Positions 33,236-43,600 of a stretch of DNA of 64,000 nt are shown piece after piece. The notes under the pieces are model-generated. The model did not search any database and had not been told where the DNA came from. It saw nothing but the letters and a program-made list of their open reading frames with translations. The stretch's first letter is position 1; each line of letters opens with the position of its first letter. Source of the DNA: Gilvibacter sp. SZ-19. Lineage in GTDB: Bacteria; Bacteroidota; Bacteroidia; Flavobacteriales; Flavobacteriaceae. The stretch lies in contig NZ_CP019333.1 in assembly GCF_002163875.1 (NCBI RefSeq), forward strand, positions 1,308,864-1,372,863, read 5' to 3'. The translations under genes were made by a program, and so were the position numbers.

Positions 33236-34336
33236 CTAGAATTCAAATTTTAATTGTTCGCTAATACTTTCCTTCTCCACTGCTTTCTCGCTCTTTTCGT
33301 TGTTGAGATTAGAAATGGAGATTCCCAGTAGTCGAACAGATTCCTTTAATTTTTCCTGATACAGGAGTTGTTTTACTTCTTCTAAGATAAGGTCTGCCGT
33401 TGCAATATAAAAGGGTAGGGTTTTACTCCGCGTTTGCAAACTAAAATCGCTGTATTTGATCTTGAGCGTTACGGTCTTTCCGGCGATCTCACTTTTGGCT
33501 AAACGTCTTTGTATCTCTTCTGCAATGCCTTGAAGCCTTTCTAGCATGAATACTTCGGAGGTGATATTCTCGCTAAAAGTGCGTTCTGCAGCAAGGGATT
33601 TTCGCGTTCTGTCTGGTTTTACTTCAGACCTGTGGATTCCGCGAACCACGTCATAATAGTAACCCCCACTTTTACCAAAGTGCTCATCTAAGAATTCTCG
33701 GGAGCGCTCCTTAAGATCAGCTCCGGTGAAAATGCCCATTTGGTACATTTTCTCTGCGGTCACTTTCCCAACTCCATAGAATTTACGGATGTCTAAAGCC
33801 TCTAAGAATTCTTCCACCTCTTCTGGTGGCACTGTCTTTTGTCCGTTGGGTTTATTCACATCGCTGGCCACTTTGGCAATGAACTTATTGATGGAGATCC
33901 CTGCGGAGGCGTTAAGGCCGGTACGCTCCTTGATCTTGGCCCGAATTTCTCTGGCAATTAGCGTGGCACTGGGGTTGCCTTTTTTGTTTTGAGTTACGTC
34001 TAAATAAGCTTCGTCTAAAGAAAGGGGCTCTACCAGATCTGTGTATTCAAAAAAGATCTTTCGGATCTTTCTAGAGATCTCTGTATACCGGTCAAAGCGC
34101 GGTTTTACAAAGATCAGCTCTGGGCAATTGCGTCGGGCCATTACGCCACTCATCGCCGATCGCACCCCAAACTTTCTGGCCTCATAACTGGCCGCACTAA
34201 CCACGCCGCGTTTAGAACTCCCGCCTACAGCTATCGGTTTACCGCGCAATTCGGGCCTATCCAATTGCTCCACCGAGGCATAAAACGCATCCATATCTAC
34301 GTGTATGATCTTTCGTAATTGCGGCGCAGGTTCCAT
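33236..34336 (-). CDS. dinB: DNA polymerase IV
   Basis: 366 residues. Y-family lesion-bypass polymerase. Palm motifs HVDMDAFYASVEQLDRPEL (about 13-31) and SLDEAYLDVT (about 104), helix-hairpin-helix near FYGVGKVTAEKM (about 180) and a little-finger domain to about 345. The C-terminal end (SISEQLKFEF) resembles a QLxLF-type sliding-clamp-binding motif. Divergent from a CYTH gene 43 bases away. Confidence 0.95.
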   Translation of the reverse strand: MEPAPQLRKIIHVDMDAFYASVEQLDRPELRGKPIAVGGSSKRGVVSAASYEARKFGVRSAMSGVMARRNCPELIFVKPRFDRYTEISRKIRKIFFEYTDLVEPLSLDEAYLDVTQNKKGNPSATLIAREIRAKIKERTGLNASAGISINKFIAKVASDVNKPNGQKTVPPEEVEEFLEALDIRKFYGVGKVTAEKMYQMGIFTGADLKERSREFLDEHFGKSGGYYYDVVRGIHRSEVKPDRTRKSLAAERTFSENITSEVFMLERLQGIAEEIQRRLAKSEIAGKTVTLKIKYSDFSLQTRSKTLPFYIATADLILEEVKQLLYQEKLKESVRLLGISISNLNNEKSEKAVEKESISEQLKFEF

Positions 34337-34379
34337 ACCATAAATTTATGATATCTTCGTTAGACTTCAGGCCTTGATC

Positions 34380-34865
34380 ATGATAGAAGTAGAACGTAAA
34401 TTTTTAGTGGTATCGGACGCTTTTAAGGCGGATGCGATTCGCGTAGAAACCATGCAGCAAGGGTTTTTGTCTACAGATCCGGAGCGGACTGTGCGCGTTC
34501 GTGTTTTAGACGACTCAGGCAAGCTAACCATAAAAGGAGCTAGTAGTGCAGACGGCACTTCTCGTTTTGAATGGGAACGCGAGCTTCCCTTGACAGAAGC
34601 GCAGCGTTTGTTAGACCTCTGCTTGCCTGGAATGATCAGTAAGCAGCGCTATATTATTCCGGTAGGAGCGCATACTTTTGAGGTCGATGTATTTTCTGGA
34701 GACAACCAGGGCCTTATCATTGCAGAAGTAGAACTCAGCGCTGCAGACGAAGACTTTCCCAAACCGCAGTGGTTGGGAGAAGAAGTGACGGGCGACGCTA
34801 AATATTACAACAGTCAACTCGCTGTAAAACCTTATTCAAAATGGCTAGATACCTCCTTTCTTTAA
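34380..34865 (+). CDS. CYTH-domain triphosphatase
   Basis: 161 residues from the ATG at 34380 (an in-frame TTG at 34374 adds two residues). The motif EVERKFLV (EXEXK-type) begins the protein, and RTVRVRV, KLTIKG, FEWERELP and IIAEVELS supply the Arg, Lys and Glu lining the triphosphate tunnel. Hydrolyses inorganic triphosphate or a nucleoside triphosphate. Its last eight codons overlap the start of the next gene. Confidence 0.88.
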   Translation: MIEVERKFLVVSDAFKADAIRVETMQQGFLSTDPERTVRVRVLDDSGKLTIKGASSADGTSRFEWERELPLTEAQRLLDLCLPGMISKQRYIIPVGAHTFEVDVFSGDNQGLIIAEVELSAADEDFPKPQWLGEEVTGDAKYYNSQLAVKPYSKWLDTSFL

Positions 34866-35332
34866 TTGCATTAGGAGTTCTTGTTTATAGCTGTAAGCAA
34901 GAGCCCACGGCCGACCTCACCGTAGAGGCTGCCGCCCAAAAAATTTCAGTGGCCCAGCAAAAGGCCCAACTGTTACAAGATGGTTTTGAGATCTTCGATT
35001 ATGTAGACGAGGCAACGGGCGATACCATAATCATGCAGAAATACTTTATGGCCTTTTTAAAGAAAGGTCCCAATCGGGATCAGCCTAAAGCAGAAGCAGA
35101 CAGTTTGCAAGCCTTGCATATGGCGCACTTGGGGCGTATGTACGAATTGGGCTATGCTGACCTTTCCGGACCCTTTGATGATGAAAGCGACATTAGTGGT
35201 ATAACTGTTTATAACGTACCGACACTGCAAATGGCAGATTCTTTGGCTAATATGGACCCCATGGTCAAGGCAGGGCGCTTGGTCATTGAGATCCACCCAT
35301 GGTGGGCAGGAAAAGGCTACCCTTTGCGTTGA
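34841..35332 (+). CDS. YCII-like domain lipoprotein
   Basis: 163 residues. Lipobox LVYSC (Cys18). The rest (about 60-160) has the pattern of YCII-related ferredoxin-like domains: MQKYFMAFLKKGPNRDQ, MAHLGRMYELGYADLSGPF, ITVYNVPTLQMADSLANMDP, RLVIEIHPWW. The role is unknown; related proteins are small-molecule or stress enzymes. Starts 25 bases inside the CYTH gene and its 3' end overlaps the convergent cutC by 16 bases. Confidence 0.8.
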   Translation: MARYLLSLIALGVLVYSCKQEPTADLTVEAAAQKISVAQQKAQLLQDGFEIFDYVDEATGDTIIMQKYFMAFLKKGPNRDQPKAEADSLQALHMAHLGRMYELGYADLSGPFDDESDISGITVYNVPTLQMADSLANMDPMVKAGRLVIEIHPWWAGKGYPLR

Positions 35333-35994
35333 TCTTTAAGAGCCCGTGCTAAGGCTTTCACAGTGTTTTCATCACTGTGACTTTCTCCCTTTTTTATTGC
35401 TGCGGAGTGGATCGCACCAAAACCGCATGATAGCATTGCATTGATATTCTCAGGGCGTATACTGCCTCCGGGCATTATGGTAATGTCATTTCCATAGCGG
35501 GATTGCCAGGCTTTTAGTTTTTCCAATCCGTCAAGGGCTGTTTTGGCTCCTGCGGAGGTCAATATTCTAGTGAAGCCAAGGCTTATAAGTGTGTCTATGG
35601 CCGATTCTGGATCTTTCATCTCATCTATGGCCTTATGGAAAGTGAGTTCCAGATCACCGGCTGCCTTGACAAGTGTTTTTAAGCTTGGGATATCCAAGTT
35701 GCCATCTGCAGTTAAAGTGCCAATGACTACACCCTGAACTCCTAAGGCTCGTACCGCTTCTACACTGCTGGTCATCTGCCGGATCTCCTCCGCAGTAAAA
35801 ACAAAATCCCCACCGCGTGGACGAATTAAGACCTGAGTGTTTGTTGTATATGATTCGAGTACTTGTTCCACCAAACTCAGTCTAGGGGTCACACCACCAA
35901 CTTCCAATTGTTCACAAAGCTCAATGCGGTCTGCACCACCACTAACCGCAGCAGTGACAGATTCCAAACTTGGGGTACAAATTTCTAGCATCAT
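35317..35994 (-). CDS. cutC: CutC-family protein
   Basis: 225 residues from the ATG at 35994, which overlaps the hexosaminidase stop (TAATG). TIM-barrel with LEICTPSLESVTAAVSGGADRIELCEQLEVGG as the N-terminal block (given by its ends), VLIRPRGGDFVFT, FHKAIDEMKDP, ILTSAGAKTALDG and IMPGGSIRPENI. The family was named for copper homeostasis, but its enzymatic role is disputed; coupling here to a GlcNAc-releasing enzyme suggests a carbohydrate role (inference). Confidence 0.9.
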   Translation of the reverse strand: MMLEICTPSLESVTAAVSGGADRIELCEQLEVGGVTPRLSLVEQVLESYTTNTQVLIRPRGGDFVFTAEEIRQMTSSVEAVRALGVQGVVIGTLTADGNLDIPSLKTLVKAAGDLELTFHKAIDEMKDPESAIDTLISLGFTRILTSAGAKTALDGLEKLKAWQSRYGNDITIMPGGSIRPENINAMLSCGFGAIHSAAIKKGESHSDENTVKALARALKDQRKG

Positions 35995-38303
35995 TAATCC
36001 ATTACAATTTCGTCCAAAAAGGTCCAAGCTTTGTTGCCAGCGCCTTGTTTCCCGTCTGGTATGATTCCGTAATTAGGGATATCAATACGGATACGCGTCA
36101 CCATTTCTTCGGGCATACCAAAGACCTCATTCGCCACATTAGAAAGCGAGTCCTTTGCAATGATAGCAGTAGTGTTGTAAGAGCGACCGTCGGCAAGCGT
36201 CGCACTTATTTGACTTTTGGTCGGGGCGTAGATCCACTGACCCGGTGCATGATAGAATCCCAGTTTGAGTTTGTTGAGTTTAACCGGAGTTTCAAAACGG
36301 ATGTCTACACGCAGATCGTCTCCCCAAAAGCCCAACCATTCTTTGTCGCCGTGGCGTGTGCTGCTGCCATAGACCCCGTTGTTCAAAGCGGCAATACCTC
36401 CGCTGTTGTAGGCCGGGTGTGGTTTTTTATTGAGCTTGATCTTAGCATTGATTCCTTTATGTAGGGTAAAGTCTTGTGTAAAGTTAACCGCATTTGGGTC
36501 TGTTTGATCCGCAAAACGCGCTTCTAGCATAGCAGAACGCTCTACCATTATAGGTTCTGAATAATCTATCCAGGCCTGCTCACTTGACCAACGGTATTGA
36601 ATTTGCTGTTCAGGGAGCGGCCCTGATAAGCTGATTCGGAGCTTGTCTTCCTTACTTATTTCAGCGGTGATCTTTTCCAGAGGATTGTAATAATTACGCC
36701 CCATAGCGTCCAGGCGTTTGAGCAGGGGTTTCAGCCTTTTTAAGAAGTCTGGGTAAGAGACCTCGGGCTCTTCTTTAGCGCCACCCCAAACAACCTCTGC
36801 CATTGCCATTGTCCGAGGATAAGCCATGTATTGCAGCTTTTCTTCGGTTTGCATATATTCGGTCCAAACATTGCCTTGAGCCCCTAAAACTAGAGCTGCT
36901 TGCTTATTATTCAAGGCTTTCGGGATAGGATCAAAACTGTAAACCTTCTCTAGAGGCAAGAATCCACCTATAGCCAAAGGCTGATCTGCAGAATCGTCCT
37001 GATAATAGTCAAAATAGGCATGAGAAGTTGGGCTCATGATCACATTGTTGCCAGATTTTGCTGCTTGAATCCCGCCTTCAACACCCCGCCAAGACATCAC
37101 CGTGGCCGTTGGGTCCAATCCGCCTTCTAAGATCTCGTCCCAACCCAAAAGCTTTTTCCCTTTTCCGTTGAGGTAGCCAGCAATTTCACCGATAAAGAAC
37201 GACTGTAATTCATGTTCGTCTTTAAGATTTTCATCTTTGATGAGCTGTTGGCAATGCGGACATGCTTTCCACCTTGTTTTTGGGGCCTCATCGCCTCCAA
37301 TATGAATGTATTCTCCAGGGAAGAGCGCAATGACTTCGTCCAACACATTGAAAAGAAAATCAAAGGTCTCTGGCTTGGGACAAAAAATATCGTCAAAAAC
37401 ACCCCATTTTGTGGCAACAGCAATGGAATCACCGGTACAACCTAAGTCTGGATACGCACTAATGGCAGCCGTGGCATGTCCGGGCATTTCGATCTCTGGA
37501 ATAACTCTAATGTTCAAGCTTTGTGCATAGGCGACGACTTCTTTGATCTCTTCTTGAGAATAGTAACCTCCGTAGCGCTGGCCATCGAACTTTTGCGGGC
37601 TATCGTTATAATGCCCAATTAATGTCTCTGGTCTGTAAGCACCGTGATTGGTGAGCTTCGGATACTTTTTTATTTCAATGCGCCAGCCTTGATCGTCTGT
37701 CAAATGCCAATGAAAGCTGTTCATTTTCATTAAGGCCATTACATCTAAATAACGCTTCACTGCATCGACTCCGAAGAAATGTCGCGAAACATCCAAATGC
37801 ATCCCGCGATGCTCAAATTGTGGGCCGTCGGTAATGGACAAACCAGGAAGTTCAAACTTTTCAAAGGCCAGTTCTTCGGCCCTTTCTAATTCGGTTGGCA
37901 GCAATTGTCTTAAGCTTTGCAAACCGTAGAATGCACCAGAGACATCTTTTGCAAATATGCTAATTTGATCGCTAGAAATGTCAAGGCGATAGTGCTCTGC
38001 CTCTAAGGTATTGTCACTGATTATTTTAAGCTGTGCCTTGTTGGAGTCGGTTGCGCGGCTCACATTGAAGCTCGGATTCATTCCAAAGTAAGCGTCGATA
38101 AAATCAGTGAGATCTTCCGCATAGGAATCTACAAAGTAATTGAGCTCGGCCTCCCAGATAAAACTAGCATCTTGGGGCTGCATCTGTGCAGGCGTGGGCA
38201 GTATGGCAACCTCTTCATAACTCAGTTTTGGATGGTCATTGTCAGGGTCGCAAGAAATTAAGGTCAGCGATAGAAAGCAGGCAAAAACAATTAAGCGTTG
38301 CAT
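35994..38303 (-). CDS. GH20 beta-N-acetylhexosaminidase lipoprotein
   Basis: 769 residues from the ATG at 38303 (MQRLIVFACFLSLTLISC, lipobox Cys). GH20b-like N-domain, then the catalytic TIM barrel: FEHRGMHLDVSRHFFGVD, FHWHLTDDQGWRIEIKKYP, and the Asp-Glu pair in HIGGDEAPKTRW (about 327). The C-terminal 150 residues include a chitobiase C-terminal-like and a discoidin-like segment. Removes terminal GlcNAc or GalNAc at the outer membrane or periplasm. It lies 28 bases after pbpC and overlaps cutC, suggesting peptidoglycan or glycan turnover. A longer start at 38381 would overlap pbpC. Confidence 0.93.
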   Translation of the reverse strand: MQRLIVFACFLSLTLISCDPDNDHPKLSYEEVAILPTPAQMQPQDASFIWEAELNYFVDSYAEDLTDFIDAYFGMNPSFNVSRATDSNKAQLKIISDNTLEAEHYRLDISSDQISIFAKDVSGAFYGLQSLRQLLPTELERAEELAFEKFELPGLSITDGPQFEHRGMHLDVSRHFFGVDAVKRYLDVMALMKMNSFHWHLTDDQGWRIEIKKYPKLTNHGAYRPETLIGHYNDSPQKFDGQRYGGYYSQEEIKEVVAYAQSLNIRVIPEIEMPGHATAAISAYPDLGCTGDSIAVATKWGVFDDIFCPKPETFDFLFNVLDEVIALFPGEYIHIGGDEAPKTRWKACPHCQQLIKDENLKDEHELQSFFIGEIAGYLNGKGKKLLGWDEILEGGLDPTATVMSWRGVEGGIQAAKSGNNVIMSPTSHAYFDYYQDDSADQPLAIGGFLPLEKVYSFDPIPKALNNKQAALVLGAQGNVWTEYMQTEEKLQYMAYPRTMAMAEVVWGGAKEEPEVSYPDFLKRLKPLLKRLDAMGRNYYNPLEKITAEISKEDKLRISLSGPLPEQQIQYRWSSEQAWIDYSEPIMVERSAMLEARFADQTDPNAVNFTQDFTLHKGINAKIKLNKKPHPAYNSGGIAALNNGVYGSSTRHGDKEWLGFWGDDLRVDIRFETPVKLNKLKLGFYHAPGQWIYAPTKSQISATLADGRSYNTTAIIAKDSLSNVANEVFGMPEEMVTRIRIDIPNYGIIPDGKQGAGNKAWTFLDEIVMD

Positions 38304-38331
38304 AGAATTTTGGCATCGGTTCTTGGCTAAG

Positions 38332-40692
38332 TTAAGGATTCCGAATGTGTATTTGACGCCTGATCTCATTTCCGTCGGCATCTACCACCGTGAGTAGATG
38401 ATCGCCTGCCTTAGGCAAAAGGGCCATTTCATGAAAGGTATCGGTATTGCCTAAATAGGTATTGTCCAGATACCAATAGAGCGTAGTTTCAGATTTTCGA
38501 TGTGCTACCTTAAAGACCACCTCGCTGGGCTTTTGGCTAAAATCTTGGGCGAGTATAATATCCGAACTGTCCTTCGGGAATATGAACTCCATATTGGGTA
38601 TCTCCTCTGGAAAACAACCCTGCTTAAATGCCGGCAGCGGTCTGTATTCAGGATGATTCTTGGTGTAATAATGTTCTAAAAAAGGTGGCAGAACGAACCA
38701 TTTTTCTGCGGTGATATCAGCGGCTGGGTAACAATCTAAATTCACCTGATACTCCTTTTTATCGTCTAAAAATACAGTTCTGTGATAAGGACAGCTCAAG
38801 GTCATTACTTTGGCCTTCGCAACCCATTGCTCTTGTACATTTTCGCAATATGCCCCCGCGATATGCCCACTTTTGGTGCAGATGTTTCTTTGAACCAGAT
38901 CGTCAAAGGGAGGCGGAAAGAATTCACTTTTTGGCAAGGCATCAAAAACACTAAAGAGAAGCGGCGCCGCGGCTTGCACACCTGTAAGACCTGGCCTGCC
39001 TTCGCCATCTGCATTTCCAGCCCATACCCCAACAGTGTATTTTGGGGTAACGCCAACTGCCCATGCATCTTTAAAGCCATAAGAAGTGCCCGTTTTCCAG
39101 GCTATCTGTTGTGCCCCGTTAAAGCTATCCCAGAGTTCTTGTCCAAAAGGCCGATTCACTTTTTGCAGGGCTTGAAAAGTGTTGAACAAACTCCCCGCAG
39201 TAAAAAGAGGGGCCTCGAAAGTGGTCTCGCCAAAGTCGCGCTGACTGTCATTTATGATCTTCGGAGCGGAATATTCTCCAGTTCGGTATTGAGAGGAGTT
39301 GCCACTGTAGTGATTTAAGGTGGCTCCCATGGCTGCATAAGCGGCTGTTACTTCCCAGAGTGAAGCTTCTGCGCCTCCTAATATCAAAGACAATCCGTAG
39401 TGATTTGCCGGACGATCTATACTATTTAGGCCAGCTCTTTGGAGTTTTCTGTGAAACCGCTCCAGACCATAACTTTCTAAAAGTCGGACTGCCGGAATAT
39501 TCAGCGAACGCGAAAGGGCTTCGCTGGCCGAAATGGCGCCTTGAAACTCATTGTCAAAATTGCTGGGATTGTATCCGTTGATACTCGTCGGAACATCTTT
39601 GACCAACATATCTGGTAATAGGCTTCCGTCTTCTATGGCACTTGCATAGAGCAGTGGTTTTAAAATGCTTCCTGTACTTCTTTTGCTGCGGATAATATCC
39701 ACGAACACTTGATGCTGCGCGGACGTTGGGCTGTTGCCAACATAGGCCAGTACCTCTCTTTGGTCTGTGGATAAAACTAAAATTGCGGCATTGTGGATCT
39801 GATTGGCTTGCAGACCTTGATGATGCAAGCGCATACTGGTGTTGAGTTGCTGCTGAAGCTTATAATCTAAAGTAGTCTTTACCCGCTGTCCTGCTTGTTC
39901 TTGCACCATTCTGTCTAATAAATGTGGGGAGAGTTGTGGCAGTGGTAAAGGTTTCCCTGGCAAGGGTTCCTGTACAGACAGCTCGTAATCGGTTTGGGTG
40001 AGTTCGCCTCTTTCTAAGAGTTTTTTGAGCAGTCTGTTTCGCTTTTGGAGTAAAACCTCATGCCCTTTTCCTGGATATACCAGGGCAGGTGCGTTGGGCA
40101 GTACGGCCAAGGTAGCCATTTGCCCCCAGCTCAGCTCGGTAGCAGGCAGGCCGTAATACCTCCAAGCTGCTGTTTCCAAACCGATCACATTGCCTCCAAA
40201 GGGAGCATGCGCTGCATACAGCCCAAGGACTTCCTTTTTACTGTATCTAAACTCCAAGCGAGTAGCCTGGATCATTTCTATGAGCTTTTCGGAATAGGTG
40301 CGAGCTTTGTTGTCACGCGACAGACGTATTACCTGTTGGGTAAGCGTACTGCCTCCGCGGCGAGAATCCCTAGTCAAATTATTCCAAAGCGCTTTGGTTA
40401 CCGCCACCGGATTAACTCCTGGATGCTGGTAGAAATACTCGTCTTCAAAAAGCAGGATGCATCGCTCGAATTTATGAGGCACGTTATCTGAGGCCGGAAA
40501 TCGCCATTGTCCATCCGCAGCAATTCGCGCCCCCAACAAATAGCCCTCGCGGCTCTCTATCACTGTAGAGGTAGGCGACTCGAATAAAACTCGAGGTAGG
40601 CAAAACAACCAATAGAGCAAGCCAGCCAAAATAAGACTTCGCTTTAGGCCTAACCATTTAAGGCATGCTATGAATCTTTTACTTATTCGCAT
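38332..40692 (-). CDS. pbpC: Penicillin-binding protein 1C
   Basis: 786 residues. One membrane anchor (about 19-35), a GT51 transglycosylase (FEDEYFYQHPGV about 81, RGGSTLTQQVIRL about 113), a transpeptidase with STGSILKPLLYASAI (catalytic Ser) and WKTGTSYGFKDAW, and a C-terminal BiPBP domain (about 690-786). Start ATG overlaps the stop of the alpha-2-macroglobulin gene (TAATG). The pbpC/alpha-2-macroglobulin pair is a known arrangement, thought to couple wall repair to trapping of intruding proteases. Confidence 0.95.
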   Translation of the reverse strand: MRISKRFIACLKWLGLKRSLILAGLLYWLFCLPRVLFESPTSTVIESREGYLLGARIAADGQWRFPASDNVPHKFERCILLFEDEYFYQHPGVNPVAVTKALWNNLTRDSRRGGSTLTQQVIRLSRDNKARTYSEKLIEMIQATRLEFRYSKKEVLGLYAAHAPFGGNVIGLETAAWRYYGLPATELSWGQMATLAVLPNAPALVYPGKGHEVLLQKRNRLLKKLLERGELTQTDYELSVQEPLPGKPLPLPQLSPHLLDRMVQEQAGQRVKTTLDYKLQQQLNTSMRLHHQGLQANQIHNAAILVLSTDQREVLAYVGNSPTSAQHQVFVDIIRSKRSTGSILKPLLYASAIEDGSLLPDMLVKDVPTSINGYNPSNFDNEFQGAISASEALSRSLNIPAVRLLESYGLERFHRKLQRAGLNSIDRPANHYGLSLILGGAEASLWEVTAAYAAMGATLNHYSGNSSQYRTGEYSAPKIINDSQRDFGETTFEAPLFTAGSLFNTFQALQKVNRPFGQELWDSFNGAQQIAWKTGTSYGFKDAWAVGVTPKYTVGVWAGNADGEGRPGLTGVQAAAPLLFSVFDALPKSEFFPPPFDDLVQRNICTKSGHIAGAYCENVQEQWVAKAKVMTLSCPYHRTVFLDDKKEYQVNLDCYPAADITAEKWFVLPPFLEHYYTKNHPEYRPLPAFKQGCFPEEIPNMEFIFPKDSSDIILAQDFSQKPSEVVFKVAHRKSETTLYWYLDNTYLGNTDTFHEMALLPKAGDHLLTVVDADGNEIRRQIHIRNP

Positions 40693-43600
40693 TATTGTTT
40701 AACAGTTACCCATTGCCCTTGTGTTCTGGCGTAGTAGTTGTCACTATACATAGTGCTGCTGTGTGTTCCAGCTAAATAATATCGGCCTAAATAAGAGGCA
40801 TTGACTACCAATTCAAAGGTCTTGGATTTGCCAGATCTCAGATCGAAATAGTAGTTCACTTTGTCATCTCTAATATCTGTATATCGGGCCGGATTCACAT
40901 GGCCTTGCACGGCAGCTGTAAAATTGGTGTTTACAATTTCCCAGCCACTCGGCACAAGTTGCGTAAGGGAGAGGTCTCTTAGGTCGTCATTGGAGTTGTT
41001 CAAAATGTTTATACGAATGTTGAACTCCGTGCCTTGTCGCAATTCGGCCACATCAATGCGCTTGCCTTCTTTATCCAAGAAATCGGTGCGCAGGGATAGA
41101 TTCTTAGTCGCCGCTTTTTCTGCCCACATCGGATAACGTCCTTGCTGGATCAGTGAGGCATAAATACGACTCTCTCCCGTATTGTTTAGGCTGATGGAAT
41201 TGTCTCCCATAACAAAGGAAAGTTCTTGCAGTAAGATACTCTTTTCGGAACTCAAGGCTGTAGTTTGTCCATTTTGATTCAAACTCACGCTAAAGGATTT
41301 TCCACCATTGATCTTCACCATTTTTCCAAGCGCCAAAAGACTATAGGCCGTCTCTTGGGTATTCAGCCAACGCTCACTGCTTAGTTGGGCCGCTATGGAT
41401 AGGGCCATTTCGCGTTCGTTTTCGTCTTGCAGCAGGGTCATTATCTCCAAAGCCATAGCCATATTGCGCAAAGCCGAGCCGTAGGTATACCAACTGTATC
41501 GTTGATTTTCGAATTTAAGTGTGGCTTTTTCTAACAGTTCTAATGCTGCGGATTTGTTGCCAGTCAGGGCGTATGCCCCGGCTAAGCGCCACAGTGCGGC
41601 ATTGGTTAATCCGCCACTTTTTCTGAGCCTGTTCATGGCTGCCAGTTCGGGCTGCCCGGCCAAAGCCAAGGTGTATAAGCGATACGCTTGGGCATGTGTT
41701 GTGTTATACGATTGCGATGATTTGCGCCATTGTTTGGCCGCAAGACGTTGATAGCGGGTCCAATTAGAAAGGAACCCTATTGGTAAGGTATATCCCTGTT
41801 GTTTGGCCTCTAATAAAAAATGACCTGCATAAGAGGTTCCCCAATCACTAGATTGGGACTCACCCATCCAATAACCCATACCGCCAGAGGTGTTCTGGAA
41901 TTGTCCTAGACGGCGTATCGCAGCTTTGATATTCTCTTCCGTACGACGCGCTTGGGTTGAGCTTAGGGCAACCAGATCTTTGAGATAGAGCTGCGGAAAA
42001 GCACCCGAGGTGGTTTGTTCCACACAGCCATGTGGATATTGGATCAAATAATCCAAACGCTTTTCCAGATCCATAGGAGGAATGGTAGACAATTCTAGAG
42101 TCACCTTGTTCGTCCCTGCGGTACCGAAAGTTGCAAAGTCGATCTGTTTCTGCGTTCCCGCTTCTACCGTATAGGTTTTAGATGTTCTGCTGATGGGATT
42201 CGGATTGTAAATATCGATCTCCAAGGGGTAAGACGCCTTATGGCTTCCGCTTTGTGCTAGGACTTTAATGTTTTGTACTGCATCGCTGGCTTGGATCTCG
42301 TATTCAAAGTTCACGATCTGTTCCCCTGGGCTATCAAAACGAACCGTCTTTGTAGCACTTCCCGTTGGTTTTAATCCGGAGGAGGTTTCTATGCTCACTT
42401 GTGCTTGTTTTACCTTTGGATCCATAGCAAACACAGTCACAGGCAGCGTGAGTTTCTCACCGGGAGAAAGCTTCCTGGGCACCGAGGCCAAGACCATCAG
42501 CGGAGTGCGCACTGGTGTGACCACTTCTGTCTTACCATAGGCCTGAGTTTGATTGTATCCCGCAACTACCATGGTTTTTACAGACCCTATGTAATTGGGC
42601 ATGGTCAAGGTATGTGTGGCAGACTGCCCGGGGTCTAATTTAAAGGGCCCCAGATAACTTACCACAGGTTTAAAGCGGTCTGCTTTTCTGTTCTTGGCTC
42701 CCGCTGCAGCATCGCCACCACCTATTGCGTAGAAATTGTCAACCTGTGTAGAGAAGGCCCCCATCACCAAATCGTAGATATCAAAGGTCTTAACCCCTAA
42801 GGCTTGTCGAGCGTAAAAAGCTTTGTGAATATCTGGCGTGCTGAATCTGGTGAGATCCAAAAGGCCTTCGTCCACCACCGCTAGGGTATAGGTCATAGCT
42901 TTGCCATTGGATTCAGATACCGTTACCTGATAGTCAGTTTCTGGTTTCAATTCAGAGGGTATTTGAAGTTGTGGGGACAGCTCGGTCTTCGGATTGTTAA
43001 CCATTATAGGAACCACACCGTAGAGTCGCATAGGCAGGTCGTTTTTGGTTCGCTCGTGCGGTTGCAACAAACTGATGTTGATATACACATTAGGAGCCAT
43101 CTCTGGAGTAATGTCTAAAGAAAGCTCTGTATTACCTTGCTGTGTCTTAACCCACTGATAATGCAATACCTCTGTGCCATTTTCTACACTGATCAGCGCC
43201 GTGCTACCTGCACTTGAAGGGAACCGGATCTGTGCTTGTTCACCGACATTGTAAGTATCCTTGTCTGATGAGAAAAGTAGCATTTTAGCACTCTCGGAGC
43301 CAGCTTGTCCGGTTTGCCACCAATCTTTAAAGAAATAGGTGGTCATTCCCGTTGCATGGCCAGAAACTGGGTCTTTGACACGAATTAAATATCGGCCTCG
43401 CTGCTCGTCGGGTATATTGAGATCAAAGCTTCCTTTTCCATTACTACCTGTGGTGATCTCAAAGGTTTTTACAGGTCTGTAAACGCTGCTGTTCTCGTAT
43501 CGAGACAAATTATCTCGTCCGCGGTTCCACCACCATCGCCAAGAGATCTCAAAGACCTCAACGGTGAGCTTTCTGTTACCAGAGGCTTTTCCTTGTGCGT

